Positions 9,118 to 21,300 of a stretch of DNA of 44,127 nt are shown piece by piece. The stretch covers positions 1,436,584-1,480,710 of the forward strand of contig MU006091.1 in NCBI GenBank assembly GCA_010093705.1, given 5' to 3'. The notes under the pieces were generated by a model. The model searched no databases, had not been told where the DNA came from, and saw only the letters and a program-made list of their open reading frames with translations. The translations under genes were made by a program, and so were the position numbers. Position 1 is the stretch's first letter; each line of letters begins with the position of its first letter. Source of the DNA: Patellaria atrata CBS 101060. Taxonomy: Eukaryota; Ascomycota; Dothideomycetes; Patellariales; Patellariaceae.

Positions 9118-12100
9118 GGAATGTAAGATGCTGTCGTGAGAAGTTACTTGCAACTGTACAGAGAGTAATAAACTATCTGGCGAGAACAATGCTCGCGGTT
9201 GGGCAAAAGCCCGGGTTGGTGTGTGAGGTTGACTGGCAGAAAATGGCGACGCTGTTGAAATTCGGCTCGTGGCGAAGTTGATTTGATGACAGTCAGAGAC
9301 TGCCTGGAGACTTTCGTAGAATTGAAAGTCTCAGTTGGATGATGCAGTTGCTGCGGAAGGCAAAATCCTTGGCGGCTTGATTTCCCGAGAACGGGATTTG
9401 CGTGTGACGGGGAAGGGTCTTTGTGAGGAAGAACCGTAACTGGGTGAAGGTTGACTCTTGTCCTATGCTGACAAACTTATAACGACGTCAACCTGGAACC
9501 TCGAGAACTTGGTTGGGCTCTGCGCAAGACGATCGCAAAAAGGTGTAAGATTCACCCCGTCTTCTAGGCTTTTGATTTTTTGAAAGTTCAGATGAGTGTG
9601 GAAAATGTTGGGAATATTTTCGAAAGCGTTTTGCAAAGGAAAAGAGAAAAAAAAAAAAAAAAAAAGGTACGGTGCGATAGCAGGGTGAAGACAAAGCGAG
9701 ACTGACGCTGAACCGCGGGAGGGATATTCCAAACAGAAGGTCCTTTTGAGAGGAAGAAAAAGCTGGGTGCCCCACGAGGCCGGCTGCGGGGTTTTCAATA
9801 GTTCTTCAGGTTGGTGAATAGGTAGTCAAAGGTACTGGACGTTAGGGTTAAACTACTGTCAGAGCCATTTGGTGACGGGAGCGGTGGGCTCAAGGCTCAA
9901 ATTAGTAGGGGAAAGACTAAAGGGTCTTCGGGTGATCAGGAAAAGACACTCCCTTCTCTCACTCATCAATAAGGTAATCTTCACGCTTGCTGCTGTAGGA
10001 GGCTTGCTGGCTATTCGTTCCAAGTTCCAGCTGCTTGTTCTGCTAAACTAGGGCTTGGAATCTTGATTTAGATTTTAAACGAATCTGTTATTCCTGGCTC
10101 TGTTTCGTTTCAATTTAAGGATAAGCTCGAACAACCATCCGACTATTCAGACAAGGTGGACTAGAACTAACTAAATACCCTACTGTCCGCGGCACGCAAT
10201 AGGCGACCTGAATACGGGAGGTACACCTGTCCCCTTTGTTGTAACAAGGCCATGCCTTCAAAGGACACTTGCAGTATCTTTCGAAGAAAAGGCGAGAAAG
10301 ATAGGGCGGGAAGAAGAGGTGAGATGCGGCCATTGTTTCTCGATATCGATTCAACGTCGTCGTTGTCGTTCACGCAATTTACGCCTGTGAGAGCGGCTGG
10401 TGCTCAAAGCGACGTTTTTAATTGGCGGCGCTTTGAGAAGAAGGCGATTGAAGAAACAAAGACGTCACGGAAATCCCATCAGGCACACTCCGCATTATCA
10501 TTTTCTTCTTCTCTATTTCCACACAACATACGTTAGAACTACTGTACTGTACACATGGTACAACGGTCGGCGTCTCTGGGAGTTACCGCATATGCAGAAT
10601 GCAGTGTTATGTGTGAAACATTCAAGCAAGTACTGTACTTTGCTTTACTGTACAAGCTAAGGTATTGCTTCTGCTATCTTCCTGTGCTGTACCGTATAAG
10701 CAGTAGACGCATGGCGGTCGATTCAAGGATTCCAACCGCGTCGTCCACGAGCAAGTTCATGAGTAGTTCAACATAGTCCAACACATGTCATGGCTGATTG
10801 ACCATCTCACCACGTGGATGATGGCACTATGGAACACGGGACAAGACCGACATTGACGGCAAGGACGGACAAAGAACGATGGAAATCGGATCAATCACTC
10901 GGAAGGGACTTGGACTTGACTCGGTCGGATGAAGGTGTTTCAATATAAACATAAGGTAATCCAACATCTCCAATATTGCTCGAGCCTCGCGGACTGGTGA
11001 GGTTTCGATATTCAGCATGTGAGAAGCTCCTTCATCGGCAGAACATCTGTAGGCTAGAACTAGAGCATCAACTCCATTACCTATTCTGCAGCAAGCCGAC
11101 GCCTGGCCCAAAAGCCAGGACCACCTCTCTGGAAGATGGGAGCCGTGTAAGGCGAGAGGTGTAACCTTATTGCCGTACAAAGTGCATTTGGAATGGTACA
11201 AAGGGTAAGATAGCTTATGGTATCAACTCATCACCACATCATAAGGTAGCTATCGATATCTTCTGCACCGGGCTGCTCCGACTTCAGGAAAGTTACGGGA
11301 TCCATCGTGCATTCGTATGTCTTTTTCTGGTGTTCGGACGACAAGCATTGCAGCTCTGCCTTTGAACCTTGATAGCCTCCGAAAATGCAGGCAGGTGGGT
11401 TATTCTCAACGAGACTCATGAGAGGATGAAGTGAAAATGCACCGCTTCCACTGTCCTATTCCCATCTTGTTCGCCAGTGAGATGCCGGAGCCCGCACCAG
11501 TTAAAAAATCCCTCATGCAAAAGCTTCTACAGGTGCATATGCAAGCAGCAAAGCACGATGCATCTCACACATTCGCTCACTGCACCTTAAGCTGCACCTC
11601 ACTCTCTATTCGAACAACCACAGTCGCCCCTGGGCCACTGGTTCGCCCGGGTCGCACACCCTACAAAAAAAGAACAGGCCGCACAGTAGTAAGTGTACGG
11701 CAGAAACGTCTTTGGGATTATCTGTTATCAGATTCCGCTGCGCGACTACGTTACACGCGCATCTGCAAAAGGATCTTCCCCATATTGCAATCATCAGGCC
11801 GACAAGTGATAGGCGCGCCTTCTCGTAATCTGGGGCCATCAGCTTCCCAAATCTATGCTTCATTGCTTCAAGCTGCCTCGAGGCCTGCCATCGCGGAATA
11901 TGGACTGCTGACCCGATAGCATGCAGCTCCATGAAGTAACAGATAAAAGCACGCCATTTTCCACTTCTCCACGGCTGGTTTCCCACCAATTGAATAATTC
12001 GCAGATCCTTTTGATAAACATACCTTTAGGTGTAGGTATTGACCTTGAGAATGAAAAAGAGCACCAAGTCTTTCTACTCAACGCCCATTTAGTCATAGCT

Positions 12101-12330
12101 CGTCTCCGTTAAAAAATAGAAATGTCCAGTGCTGAACACGATGAATAGCACCCCTCGAGTCCAGCTCGGAAGTAACCATATATGGTAATGTGATTTTAGG
12201 AGTCCTTTTGGGTACCTCCTCCGCCGTCTGTAACGGCTTGCATGTTCTCACGTGCCTTGTCCAGTAACCTTGAGAATCCAGGTCTAGACTCTTGACCAGA
12301 CTCATCGTGATCGATGATGTTCTCGTTTTC
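9118..12330. other. 3.2 kb gene-poor interval upstream of the SAT4-type kinase
   Basis: It sits between the SAT4-type kinase start and the CaMKK-type stop. It includes an A19 run (9647-9665), which is a T tract in the kinase sense, and TACTGTAC words near 10540-10552, 10631 and 10646. A weak open frame is listed separately. The minus strand has further open frames at 11231-11419 and 11860-12096 with ATG starts, but neither looks like a known protein and I found no splice joining them. Confidence 0.5.
11437..11919 (+). CDS. Unrecognised 160-aa open frame, doubtful
   Basis: ATG to TAG with no intron. The product is basic (many Arg/Lys), has no signal peptide, no membrane segment and no motif I recognise. 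The 5' flank lacks a convincing fungal leader, and long frames are open on the opposite strand over the same DNA. It could be a lineage-specific gene or chance. Confidence 0.15.
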   Translation: MHRFHCPIPILFASEMPEPAPVKKSLMQKLLQVHMQAAKHDASHTFAHCTLSCTSLSIRTTTVAPGPLVRPGRTPYKKRTGRTVVSVRQKRLWDYLLSDSAARLRYTRICKRIFPILQSSGRQVIGAPSRNLGPSASQIYASLLQAASRPAIAEYGLLTR

Positions 12331-14663
12331 TCAGATCGTTTCATTGTTCTCTACTCGTCGGGTGAGGTACAGCGTAGCACTCCTACCTTTAGCAGCAAGG
12401 ATGCGTTGCACCTCTTCCTGGTAAGCCATCTCATAGACATTGCCTTCGACAGCGCCTGGAGATTCACTGACAACATGGAACGATCCAGCAGTTGAATCCG
12501 AACCTGGGGAAGAAATAAGATCCAGGAATAGAGTGTCCTCCAGCGGATTGTGTGCTTGCCCCTTCCCCTTCGCTACCCTATGGTCATTAGCTGCCTCTCT
12601 TGCTGTAAGCGGCGGCTTGTTCTTCCGCTCCTTGACTGAGGGGTGGGGATGATCTATAGCAGGGATAACCTCCTTGTTGGACTTGTCATCCTGTGTGATG
12701 GCAACATTATCCAACTCTTTGGGTAGACGCATCAGGTCATCAGAAACTGGAATCTCACGATGAACACCTTCAGTAGTCAACGCTGTCTCCACTCGTCTCC
12801 TGTCGTCTGCATCGCTGCTACGAGACTTGCGTAAAAATTTATCTGGACGCATCGATTGGGGTGGTTGCACAATTCTCGAGGCTCGACCGAAGATACCTTC
12901 CATTAACTCCGGCCGTTTGCGTAACAGTAAGCCCTTAAATCTCTTCACCGCTCTCATCTGTAACGTACGTTAATATACCTTTGAGACTTTCTGGAAACAT
13001 GTGAACGTACCACAACCATTAGATGGCTCATGTTACCTGTAATAGCGTCGTTCAATTCCGCGTCCGTGGGTGCTCCAACGATAACCGACACATTCTCTTC
13101 CTTCGACAGAAGCGGGTCTTTTCCTCTCTTTGTTACCCAAGGGTGAACCTACGAGTTGTTAGCCTCTAGTTATGCAGTGCTCGAAATCAAAAAGCGAACC
13201 CGAAGCTCCGGAATTTTGATCCTCTTGGCAGGGTCCTTCTCTAGCAACCTATACATTAAATCGATGAAGTCTTCGTTGGAGTCAGATCCACAATCTGGCT
13301 TGTCATGTCTGATCGATTCGTAAAGCTCGATAACGCTTGTTCTCTCGAACGGAATGTGCCCATAGCGGAGGCAAAAAAGACATACACCCATGGACCATAT
13401 GTCAGCCGCCCTCCCATCCACATGGCCGTGTTTGGCAACACAGAGTTCTGGGGGCATGAAAGCAGGAGAACCAGCTGACTTTGCAGTCTTCATGTCTTCA
13501 ACCTTTTCAAACATCTCAGAGACTCCGAAGTCGACGAACTTGAGTACATCGTCTTTCGTAATCAAGCAATTATCCGGTTTGATATCTCTGTGAATGATGC
13601 CTTGTTCGTGTACTACATAAGCTCAGCGTCAGCTCTGTGTGTATAACGGGAGATATGGGCACTTAAGACCCACAGTATTCCAAACCCAAGATCATATCAC
13701 GAAACCAACATCGGCAGCTTTCTTCATCATAAGGATCTGCTTTTTCACCTAACCCTACTTTCATCACAACTCCCTTCTTGCACATTTCAAGCACCATGTA
13801 AAGCGAGTCTTCCTCTGGGTCGTCTAAAACTTCTACAAGTGCGACCACATTAGGATGATTGAGCTTCTTCATAATCGCAATCTCTTCCTTGATTAAGTCC
13901 AGAGAGTTGTTCGGTTCCTTATCTGAGCTAGAATGTCGGTGGAGAGGGGAATTGAAACCGAAATTCGCGGCAAGTTGGTTGTTCCGCCGTCGTGCATCTG
14001 GACGCCTTAACAAATTTGACTGTGCACGCTTGCGAAGTCGTGATTTTGAGAATTCCTTGACAGCCTTAAGAAAGGAAGTTCATTAGCCCTTCATCTTGTA
14101 TGTAGACTGTCGTCGCGACACCAACTTCGATTCCTGCATACATCGGAAGCCATTACGGCTGGTGCCCGGCTGGGATCCTCACATATTCGTGCCCATATTG
14201 ATCCACAGCTAAATGCACAGCTCCAAATGAGCCTCTGCCTATCTCTTGTTTGATCACATATTGATTTATGCGGTGTTCAGCTGTGCCGTCATCTTCACTG
14301 TTGCTATATTGTGATCTGGCATTGAGCGTAGTCTGTCAAGTATACCGTCAGAATCTGTTCAATTACATCTCCCAGCCACTAATTTTGTCTTGAGTAACTC
14401 ACTTTGACTTCTCTGGTGGTCGATGCGGCTCTGCGATGGTGTCGAAGCGGGCTCTGGTAAGCAGGAGCAGAGCTAACACATGGCGTTGAGGTATCAGTCT
14501 AAACGTATATACTCCAGGTAGCTCATTAATCATCTTACACGTGCTTGACGGTCGGCGGCCGTCCGGCCTCTTCAATCGCTGGTATAGCGAGTGATATTTT
14601 CCCTGAGTTGTAAATTCCAAGGGGTTTGTCGGAGTCTTGCTGAGGTTCGCGATTTTCGGTCAT
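12331..14663 (-). CDS. cmkC: Calcium/calmodulin-dependent kinase kinase-type kinase (CMKC/Ssp1 type)
   Basis: Seven exons: 14663-14539, 14472-14403, 14332-14183, 14064-13674, 13612-13200, 13148-13011 and 12957-12331; the sum gives 637 aa. The kinase domain starts at QYVIKQEIGRGSFGAVHLA (residue ~90). It has the catalytic Lys in AVKEFSKSRLRKRAQ (118), followed by the Arg/Pro-rich insert (RRPDARRR) that marks CaMKKs. Then come HRDIKPDN (253-260), DFG (273-275) and an activation loop ending AGSPAFMPPE. After the domain, VHPWVTK leads to MRAVKRFKGLLLRKR (from 430), a basic amphipathic stretch where CaMKKs carry autoinhibitory and calmodulin-binding segments. Fungal relatives (A. nidulans CMKC, fission yeast Ssp1) activate downstream CaMK or AMPK in stress and cell-cycle control. 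The exon 5 donor (GTTCGC) and the intron 3 acceptor (TTAAG) are weak but keep the conserved frame. The gene diverges from bet5. Confidence 0.9.
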
Positions 14664-15076
14664 TGTTGTGACGAAATGTAAGGTTGGGAGAAGGGGGAGA
14701 GAGGAATATAAGGGATTAAGTAGGATGAAGAACTTTAGGTATATTCGAAAGGAAAAATGATATTACCGTAGATATGAATGACACCGGAACCCATCATTCC
14801 TATCTCGCTCGCATGATATTGGCGGGGCAAGGCAGAATTGAGGCTGCGGAAGGGGAAGCTCTCAGCAAACATCTCAAACATGTGAAAGCTCCCAATCTCT
14901 CGCCGTAATGGCAACTTCTCACGAAGCTGACATTCTCTCGCAAGCTCATTGAAAGCAAAACAATTTACGAGTACAATACACGTGTACGATAGCCCTTCCC
15001 CTCACCCATTTGCTCCCCAAGCGGCTTGATTACCGGCCCTTTTGCTTCTGCATTAAGGTATTCTGTGCTGCGCACC
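14664..15076. promoter_or_regulatory. Divergent promoter, CaMKK-type gene / bet5
   Basis: 413 bp separates two divergent starts. The bet5 side has a pyrimidine-rich stretch (CCCTTCCCCTCACCC, near 14995-15010). The kinase side, read on the minus strand, has a CT-rich leader just upstream of the ATG (TCTCCCCCTTCTCCCAACC). I see no distinct TATA box on either side. Confidence 0.6.
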
Positions 15077-15762
15077 ATGGTCGTTTACTCCTTCTACATC
15101 TTTGACAGGCATAGTGAGTAACATAGGTCCGCGCAAACTGTTTGGACATCTGCTAACTGAACCAGCTGAATGTATTTATAGCAGACGGTGGATACCTACA
15201 AGACCGTTATCCGCCAGCAGCAAAACCATTCGCCCTCAATCCGGCTCCAGCATTACGAGTAACGGGGATACCGGACCAGCGGTTCGTAAAGGTTTTTCCA
15301 AGGAGGATGATGCTAAACTTATATTCGGAACTGTGTTCTCTCTTCGGAACATGGTTAGGAGGCTAGGTGGGGATGAGGATCAGTACGTTTACATAGTTTC
15401 TGATATGGTCAATATGATCCCCGTAAAATGCTAACGGCACTCCGCTTAAAGCTTCATTTCCTACCGGACTGGTGAATACAAACTCCATTACTACGAGACA
15501 CCTACGAGAATGAAATTCGTCATGCTTACGGATACCAAGACGAACAATCTTAGAGTAGTATTACACCAGATTTGGGCAAACTTATATGTGGAATTCGTGG
15601 TGAAAAACCCTTTATCACCCGTCGAACATCCAGGAGGAATTGGAGTTGCCAATGAGCTTTTTGAGATGGGTTTAGATAGCTTTATCGTAAGGATTATTCA
15701 ATCAAGCAACCTTAGCCCATTTAATACTAACGATAATACAGAAATCCGTTTTTCCTCCTTGA
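15077..15762 (+). CDS. bet5: TRAPP complex core subunit Bet5 (TRAPPC1)
   Basis: Four exons: 15077-15113, 15166-15382, 15452-15686 and 15742-15762; spliced length 510 bp, 169 aa. The start MVVYSFYIFDRH is the family's opening. Further landmarks are TECIYSRRW, AKLIFGTVFSLRNMVRRLGG, FISYRTGEYKLHYYETPT and FVVKNPLSPVEHPGG. It is a longin/sedlin-fold subunit of the TRAPP tethering complexes, which act as the guanine-nucleotide exchange factor for the Rab Ypt1 in ER-to-Golgi traffic and autophagy. The Ser/Gly-rich insert after exon 2's start (about residues 24-50) is usual for filamentous fungi. The last exon has only six codons plus the stop (KSVFPP); skipping that splice would instead run on into intron sequence. 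Confidence 0.94.
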
Positions 15763-16578
15763 ATACCTTGAACTAGCGGAGGCCATCAATATGATTCTAG
15801 TCCTTGTAACAGGTTGAAAAGCCTTTGGATTCCACGTCAGTTCCTCTGAGTTGTGAACGACCTAACAGTATCAGCTGCGTGGTAGTCACAATGAGATGCA
15901 TTACAGCGCACCAGGATCCAACATCAAGGGATCAGCAGAGGAATTCGTCTTAATCGGATTGCGCAGGTCCCGTATTTTGACATACACCGGCGGTTCCTCA
16001 TCAAATTTGCTATATCGCCCTAGCTGGTATTCGGATTATGAACGGTAAACACCAAACATCGGTATTCTCCTGCTACCTGTCTCACCGAAAATGAACTCAA
16101 AAATATGGCCTGAGCTCAAAACCTAACCATCTATAGTTTTGGAATGTGGGAAGGCAATTTTACTGTTTCAGGCTCTAAGGAAAGCTGATTAGTCCAAGGT
16201 TGATCTCGTGGAGATGAAAGTGTAAACCTTCAGCTGTAGTGTCATTAACTTGAAAAAAAAAAATCAGATAACGTCCCGATCAATTTTCATATTCTGTGAA
16301 TCTGTGCAGATATTGTTGTTCTGATACATATTGATTATTTGATTGATTCGGGAAGGTTTAAGCGACTGCGCGGATCTCGTTCGAAACTGCGTCACCCACG
16401 TCAAGATAATTCACCATGCATGCAATCACTCACCAACGGACTCATCAAGGCCACAAAACGATGAGATGGCTAATCGATCGCTTCATAGAATCCCCCGGTA
16501 ACTAATAACCTCCAGAATTTCAAAAGACGGTTTGATACAATACCACAACGGTCGAACAACATAACCGCGAGCTCCGGT
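15763..16578. other. Intergenic, promoter of the NIPA-type gene
   Basis: 816 bp between two plus-strand genes. It includes an A11 run near 16252 and an AT-rich stretch at 16285-16345. No further gene seen. Confidence 0.5.
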
Positions 16579-18724
16579 ATGTTCATACCGGTCTCCCACG
16601 ATGCCGCAGAAACGTCCGCTTCACCAACCACAATATTAGGCCTTTTCAATGCGGCGAAAGGCGGGGATGACTATTACAGCGGGTCCTGGTCTTCACTCAT
16701 TGGCATCATCACCGCTATTGTTGGTAATATACTTATCTCGTTTGCCCTAAACATTCAGCGGTATGCCCATATCCGGCTCAGCAGGGAACAGCAAGAAAGG
16801 GAGAAGAGTAGGCGGGTGAGGGCACGAAGTCGCATAAGGTCAACTAGGGGAGAAGCTAGATATGGAACTGCGAAGACGAAGGGGACGAGGGATAAGAGAA
16901 ATGGCGTTAATAGCGCATTGGCTGTAGAAGAAGAAGAGGAGGAGGAGGATGTAGGGGAAGAAACACCATTGATGGACACGTGCGCTTCGCTGGACTCACA
17001 AACCACTGTCCGTGCAAGGCACCATGGCGAGGATGAGGACACAGTGAAAACGAAATCATACCTCAAGTCGCCTTACTGGTGGATCGGCATCGTGCTTATG
17101 ACGACAGGCGAGGCGGGGAACTTCATTGCCTACGGCTTTGCGCCAGCATCGATCGTGTCGCCATTAGGCGTTGTGGCGCTTATCTCAAACTGTATAATCG
17201 CACCGTTCATGCTAAAGGAGACGTTTAGGAAACGTGATGGGTTAGGTGTGCTGATTGCCGTTGCCGGCGCGGTGACTGTGGTCTTGAGTGCGCCAGATAG
17301 TAATCCGAAGCTAGGTCCGGGAGACATTTGGAATTTGATCTCAAGATGGGAGTTTGAGACGTACTTTGGGATCACAGTTGCGTTGATAGCGGGGCTGATG
17401 TGGGCAAGTAAGGAGTATGGGCAAAAGTTAATTTTCATCGATTTGGGGCTGGTTGGGTTGTTTGGTGAGTTGAGGCCATACCAATATACTCTCGTATCCT
17501 CGTTCTAATTATTTTGCAGGGGCATATACTGCCTTGTCTACCAAGGGAGTAGCCTCCTTACTTTCATACAAGCTTTGGAGAGTTCTAACTTTCCCAGTTG
17601 CCTATCTTCTTGTTGTCGTCCTTGTAGGTACCGCGATCATGCAGATTAGATACGTCAACCGCGCTCTTCAACGTTTCGACTCTACGCAGGTTATTCCAAC
17701 CCAGTTCGTCATGTTCACTTTGTCCGTCATCATCGGCAGTGCGATTCTCTACCGCGACTTTTACAAAATGCCAGCCGAGGATGCGGTCAAATTTGTCGCT
17801 GGCTGCGGTCTCACATTTTCTGGTGTTTGGCTTATCACATCCGCTCGGCCTCCACGAGATGACGACCTTGAAGACACCGCACCTGAGCCTGAGGATGCTA
17901 TCAACCTTGCAGAGGAGAGGTATCAGGACGACCTCCCCACATCTGAAACGGTTATCTCCCGTCGACAGTCTACGCTCTCGCATCACTCAAAGGCACCTCA
18001 GAAGACACCTGTAACTCTCAGCCGTACTACTACTCGCTCCTCTACCGCCTCTTCTCCTCCAACAACACCTATGCCACGACTCCCTCCGCAAATATCTATA
18101 ACTCCCAATCCCTCTACTCCTCCCTCGGCCCTCTCAAATCCAACTCCTCTAGCCGAGAATCCCTGGCACACACCCACCTCAAACATGTCCACCCCCGCCG
18201 ACACCTTTTCCACTCCCTCCGCATTTCCCACGCTCTCACGCGCTCCAACTGAAGATGCTACTCTAACTCCCGCTCCTGCTCTACTCAAGAGCACAAAATC
18301 AGCACCTATCCTACCGTCTGAACAGAGGCTACAGACGTCGCATAAACAATTATCCCAAAATATCTATAACCCGAATGACGAGGAACAAGTTCCCATCGAG
18401 CGCATCTCGACTCTAAGGGCGAGAAACTCAATTGTGGAAGGAATGCTCCCGGGCCCATTCATGAGTCCACTTTCCGGTGGATTGAGCGCCGTAGTCGCGG
18501 ATACCTTAAGAAGAGTTGAGGGCGGAGGAAGGAGGGTTGGTAGAAGGGTGTTTGATGCGCGACGGAGCGAGGGCGCGTTGGTGGGCGTGGATAATGGTGA
18601 TGGTGAGGAAAACGAAAGGAGGGAGGAAAGGGGAAGATCAAAGAGTTTGAGCGGGACTTTAGGGAGTTGGCTAGAGAGGTTCAGAGACAGCAGAGCAGGC
18701 GAAGAGGGCGGTGGGGAAACGTGA
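16579..18724 (+). CDS. NIPA-type magnesium transporter (DUF803 family)
   Basis: Two exons: 16579-17464 and 17520-18724 (55 bp intron, GTGAGT..TTGCAG); 696 aa. The splice gives the conserved GLFGAYTALSTKGVASLL. A first membrane helix lies at about 38-55. After a charged loop (residues ~70-150, with a poly-Glu stretch) comes the NIPA core: YWWIGIVLMTTGEAGNFIAY, FAPASIVSPLGVVALISN and the remaining helices to about residue 420. The last ~270 residues form a Ser/Thr/Pro-rich, then Arg/Gly-rich cytosolic tail. NIPA proteins resemble drug/metabolite transporters and carry Mg2+ across endomembranes or the plasma membrane; this is inferred by homology. Third codon positions shift from C-ending to G-ending within the tail. 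A second in-frame ATG is not needed, as the first starts a plausible short cytosolic or lumenal N-terminus. Confidence 0.92.
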
Positions 18725-19439
18725 GATGATGTGTGTAGATATTTTGCTTATGTAATTTCTTTTGTTCAATGGGCGGAGATGGCTTTTTAGGTTACAGTGA
18801 CGATATGCTCTTTGTAGCGTGAGGTGTTGATACCATTTGCATTTTTCGAGACTTTGGTATAGACCGTCATTGTTGGTAAGGAGGTGCTGTAATTCAAGTG
18901 TCTGGGCTCTGGATGGCTGTGGACAAATATGACGGTACTAGATATGAGGAAATTGAAGGGCTGATAATATTAGGTTGCCGAACGATGAGACGACTTGTAA
19001 CATGAGAGTGTCTTTTAGACTTTGTCGAAATTTTGATCCTGCGTCTCCTAGAGGGTGTGATTGTAAGTTTGAACTCTTCCCTTTCGACGACCTCATCCCC
19101 TCATCGTACAGTCAGCTTCAAAAACACCTTTGGACACCATCGGACGTAGCGAAACAAAGAGTATAAATGACCGTAAGCTGTATCTAGACTCTAGCCACAG
19201 ACCTCGTGTCTCCCTTACGGTTACCCCTAAAAATGGTTTTTCAGGTGTATGTTCTGAGACAAAATGTACCGTACAAATAAGTTACCGTTGTACGTACGCT
19301 TAGATTGCATATTTGCATCAAAGTTACGGTCATTTGAACCAAAAGGTCCTCCTGGCCGTACAGCAAGTGTACACTGATCCAGGAGGCTCTCGTGACAGGT
19401 AGACGTCATGGCACAGCACTATTTACTCCCGAAGTTATC
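18725..19439. other. Intergenic, 3' flank of the NIPA-type gene
   Basis: No convincing gene. A short inverted repeat, CCTCCTGG (19348-19355) with CCAGGAGG (19379-19386), flanks GTACAGCAAGTGTAC and could fold into a hairpin; its role is unknown. Confidence 0.5.
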
Positions 19440-21239
19440 CTCCTTCCCTAAAGTTCTGAAAACATGACTCTCTATCCCTATATCTTCCTCCTAGCTTTCC
19501 TATGCTCCTAGGTAGCATCCTACCTTCTCAGGGGCGTATCTAATCTTTGATAAAGTCTATCCCTTCCCTAATTGTTCTCCCTACTTCATGTCCTCCTCCC
19601 TGAGCACCCCCTATCCTAAGCTCCTCATCTTTAAGCTTCCTCTTCCCTAAGCGCTCCTCCCTTGGATCCTTATCCTCCAACGGTCCGTCCTACAACAACT
19701 CCTCCTGCATGGACTCGTTCTTTAACAGCTCGTCCTTCAGCGTCTATCGTTTTGACTCCCTTGGTTTCAAATTCTTTAACTTCAGTGGTTCGGCGTTTAG
19801 AACCCACTCCTTCAAAGTTCCTGATTTGATCTATTACTCCTTCGACGTTTCCTCCTTTAGCAGTTTATGCTTCAGCAAATCCTCCTCTAATAATTTCTAG
19901 TTCAGCGATCTCGACTTTGTCTTTTCGACGTCAACTCTTCAACTTCAAATCTTCGACGTACAACAACTTCAACTTCCTCTTCCCTTTCTACACCTATCTT
20001 ACTTCTATCGGCTTAGGACACCCCACTGCAGCTCTATCGAAAAGAGTGCTGACCCGTTTTTTACTTATGGAAATGGTTCCACGGTCTACACCTACAGCTA
20101 GAATCTTCTTAGTCACGATTCAGTTCATCGTCAACCTACGCAGCTTCTCACTCATAAGACGCATAGGCCCTTTCTCGTACGGCACGTCAACCTCTTCTCT
20201 ATATAACACCACCTAAGGCACCTTCGTTCCTTTCTATCCAACAATTCTACCTCTATGCTCATAAGCTACCTATTCTTGCACTCGTAAACACCCTTCCTAT
20301 CCTCCTTCTGCACCACACCCAGCTCTCTTCAAGATAACGGATCTTGCGTTATTCCTTAATTAATTATACGAGTGCAAAGACACCTACCGCTTATCGACCA
20401 CTTCCTCTTCTCTAGATAGTAAGTTAGTAACCTTCCCTTTTCAGCCCACGACATACTGATGTCTCCTCGCTCAACACTACTACCCGTTCTTCGTACAGTG
20501 TTGCACCTACCCTTCGTAGAACACCTCTACAATCCTTTTGCATAACACCAAACCTCTTTACTTAAACGAGACTTCCATCTCTCTTCTATACAGCGCTTTA
20601 CTCTTCTCATATGCGACGCACCTACCTTCCCCTTAGAAGCCACTCTAGCTCTACCCCTCCCTCCCCCATTCGGAAATCACGTTTATATATTCCATGTACG
20701 TCACCTTTATCTCTTAAACCGATAGCACTTTATAAATAACGTCTTTATTATCTATAACTAGTAACACTACCTCACCGCCACACCATATTTCCCCGCTACC
20801 CTCAACACCCCCTCCTCCCTACCTTTCTCCATACAGCAAGCTACCTAACCTTACCACCCACCATCCTATCTCCGCCCACAACACCTCTACAATAGCTCCA
20901 TCCAGCACAACACCAACACCAACATCCACCTCATACCCATCCATCCCACCTTCCCACTCCGCACACACCACTCCCTTTTCTCCCCTAAACCCCACCTCCC
21001 CTTTTCCCACCCAAAACACCCCTACACCGCCCCTCCTACTAGCTACTTACACACTCACCCTCCTATTACCTCTCTATATATCCCCCCTATCCTTCACTTT
21101 TCTATTAATCGCGCCTTAGGATTTACTATACGCCCCTATCCCCCTTTACGGTCCTCCTTACGCCTTCCCTCCATCCCTACTATGTACGGTTAATAATTCT
21201 GTTTATCCTCCCGTACCTTTACCGCGGGATCGCGAAAAG
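19440..21239. other. Pyrimidine-rich, nearly G-free arm
   Basis: About 1.8 kb in which the plus strand is strongly C/T-rich and poor in G. By my count, 20761-20820 has 32 C and 3 G, and 20941-21000 has 36 C and 1 G. The left part (19700-20000) is built of degenerate TTC/CTTC words such as CTTCGACG and CTTCAAC. The right part is rich in CACC/CCTC words. Open frames here follow from this composition and show no protein family. CA steps remain frequent, so this is not the two-strand RIP pattern seen at 35.9 kb. Confidence 0.75.
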
Positions 21240-21300
21240 GTGCTTTTTTTTTTTTTTTTTTACATTTTTCGCGGATTTTAGAGGGACGGGATAGCGAAAA
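21225..21300. repeat. Composition switch: repeats around an 18-T run
   Basis: An 18-T run (21244-21261) sits exactly where the plus strand flips from C-rich to G-rich. CGCGAAAA (21231-21238) is inverted as TTTTCGCG (21266-21273), which can pair as a stem across the T run. CGGGATCGCGAAAA (21225-21238) recurs directly as CGGGATAGCGAAAA (21287-21300) with one mismatch. Confidence 0.65.

Noticed and set aside
9118-9189. 24-residue N-terminal extension of the SAT4-type kinase
   Set aside because: It starts with TTG, not ATG, and does not resemble the family; the ATG at 9115-9117 is the first real start.
19709-20216. Ser/Phe-rich frames in the pyrimidine-rich arm
   Set aside because: Their composition follows directly from TTC/CTTC-rich DNA; there is no family, promoter or splice support.
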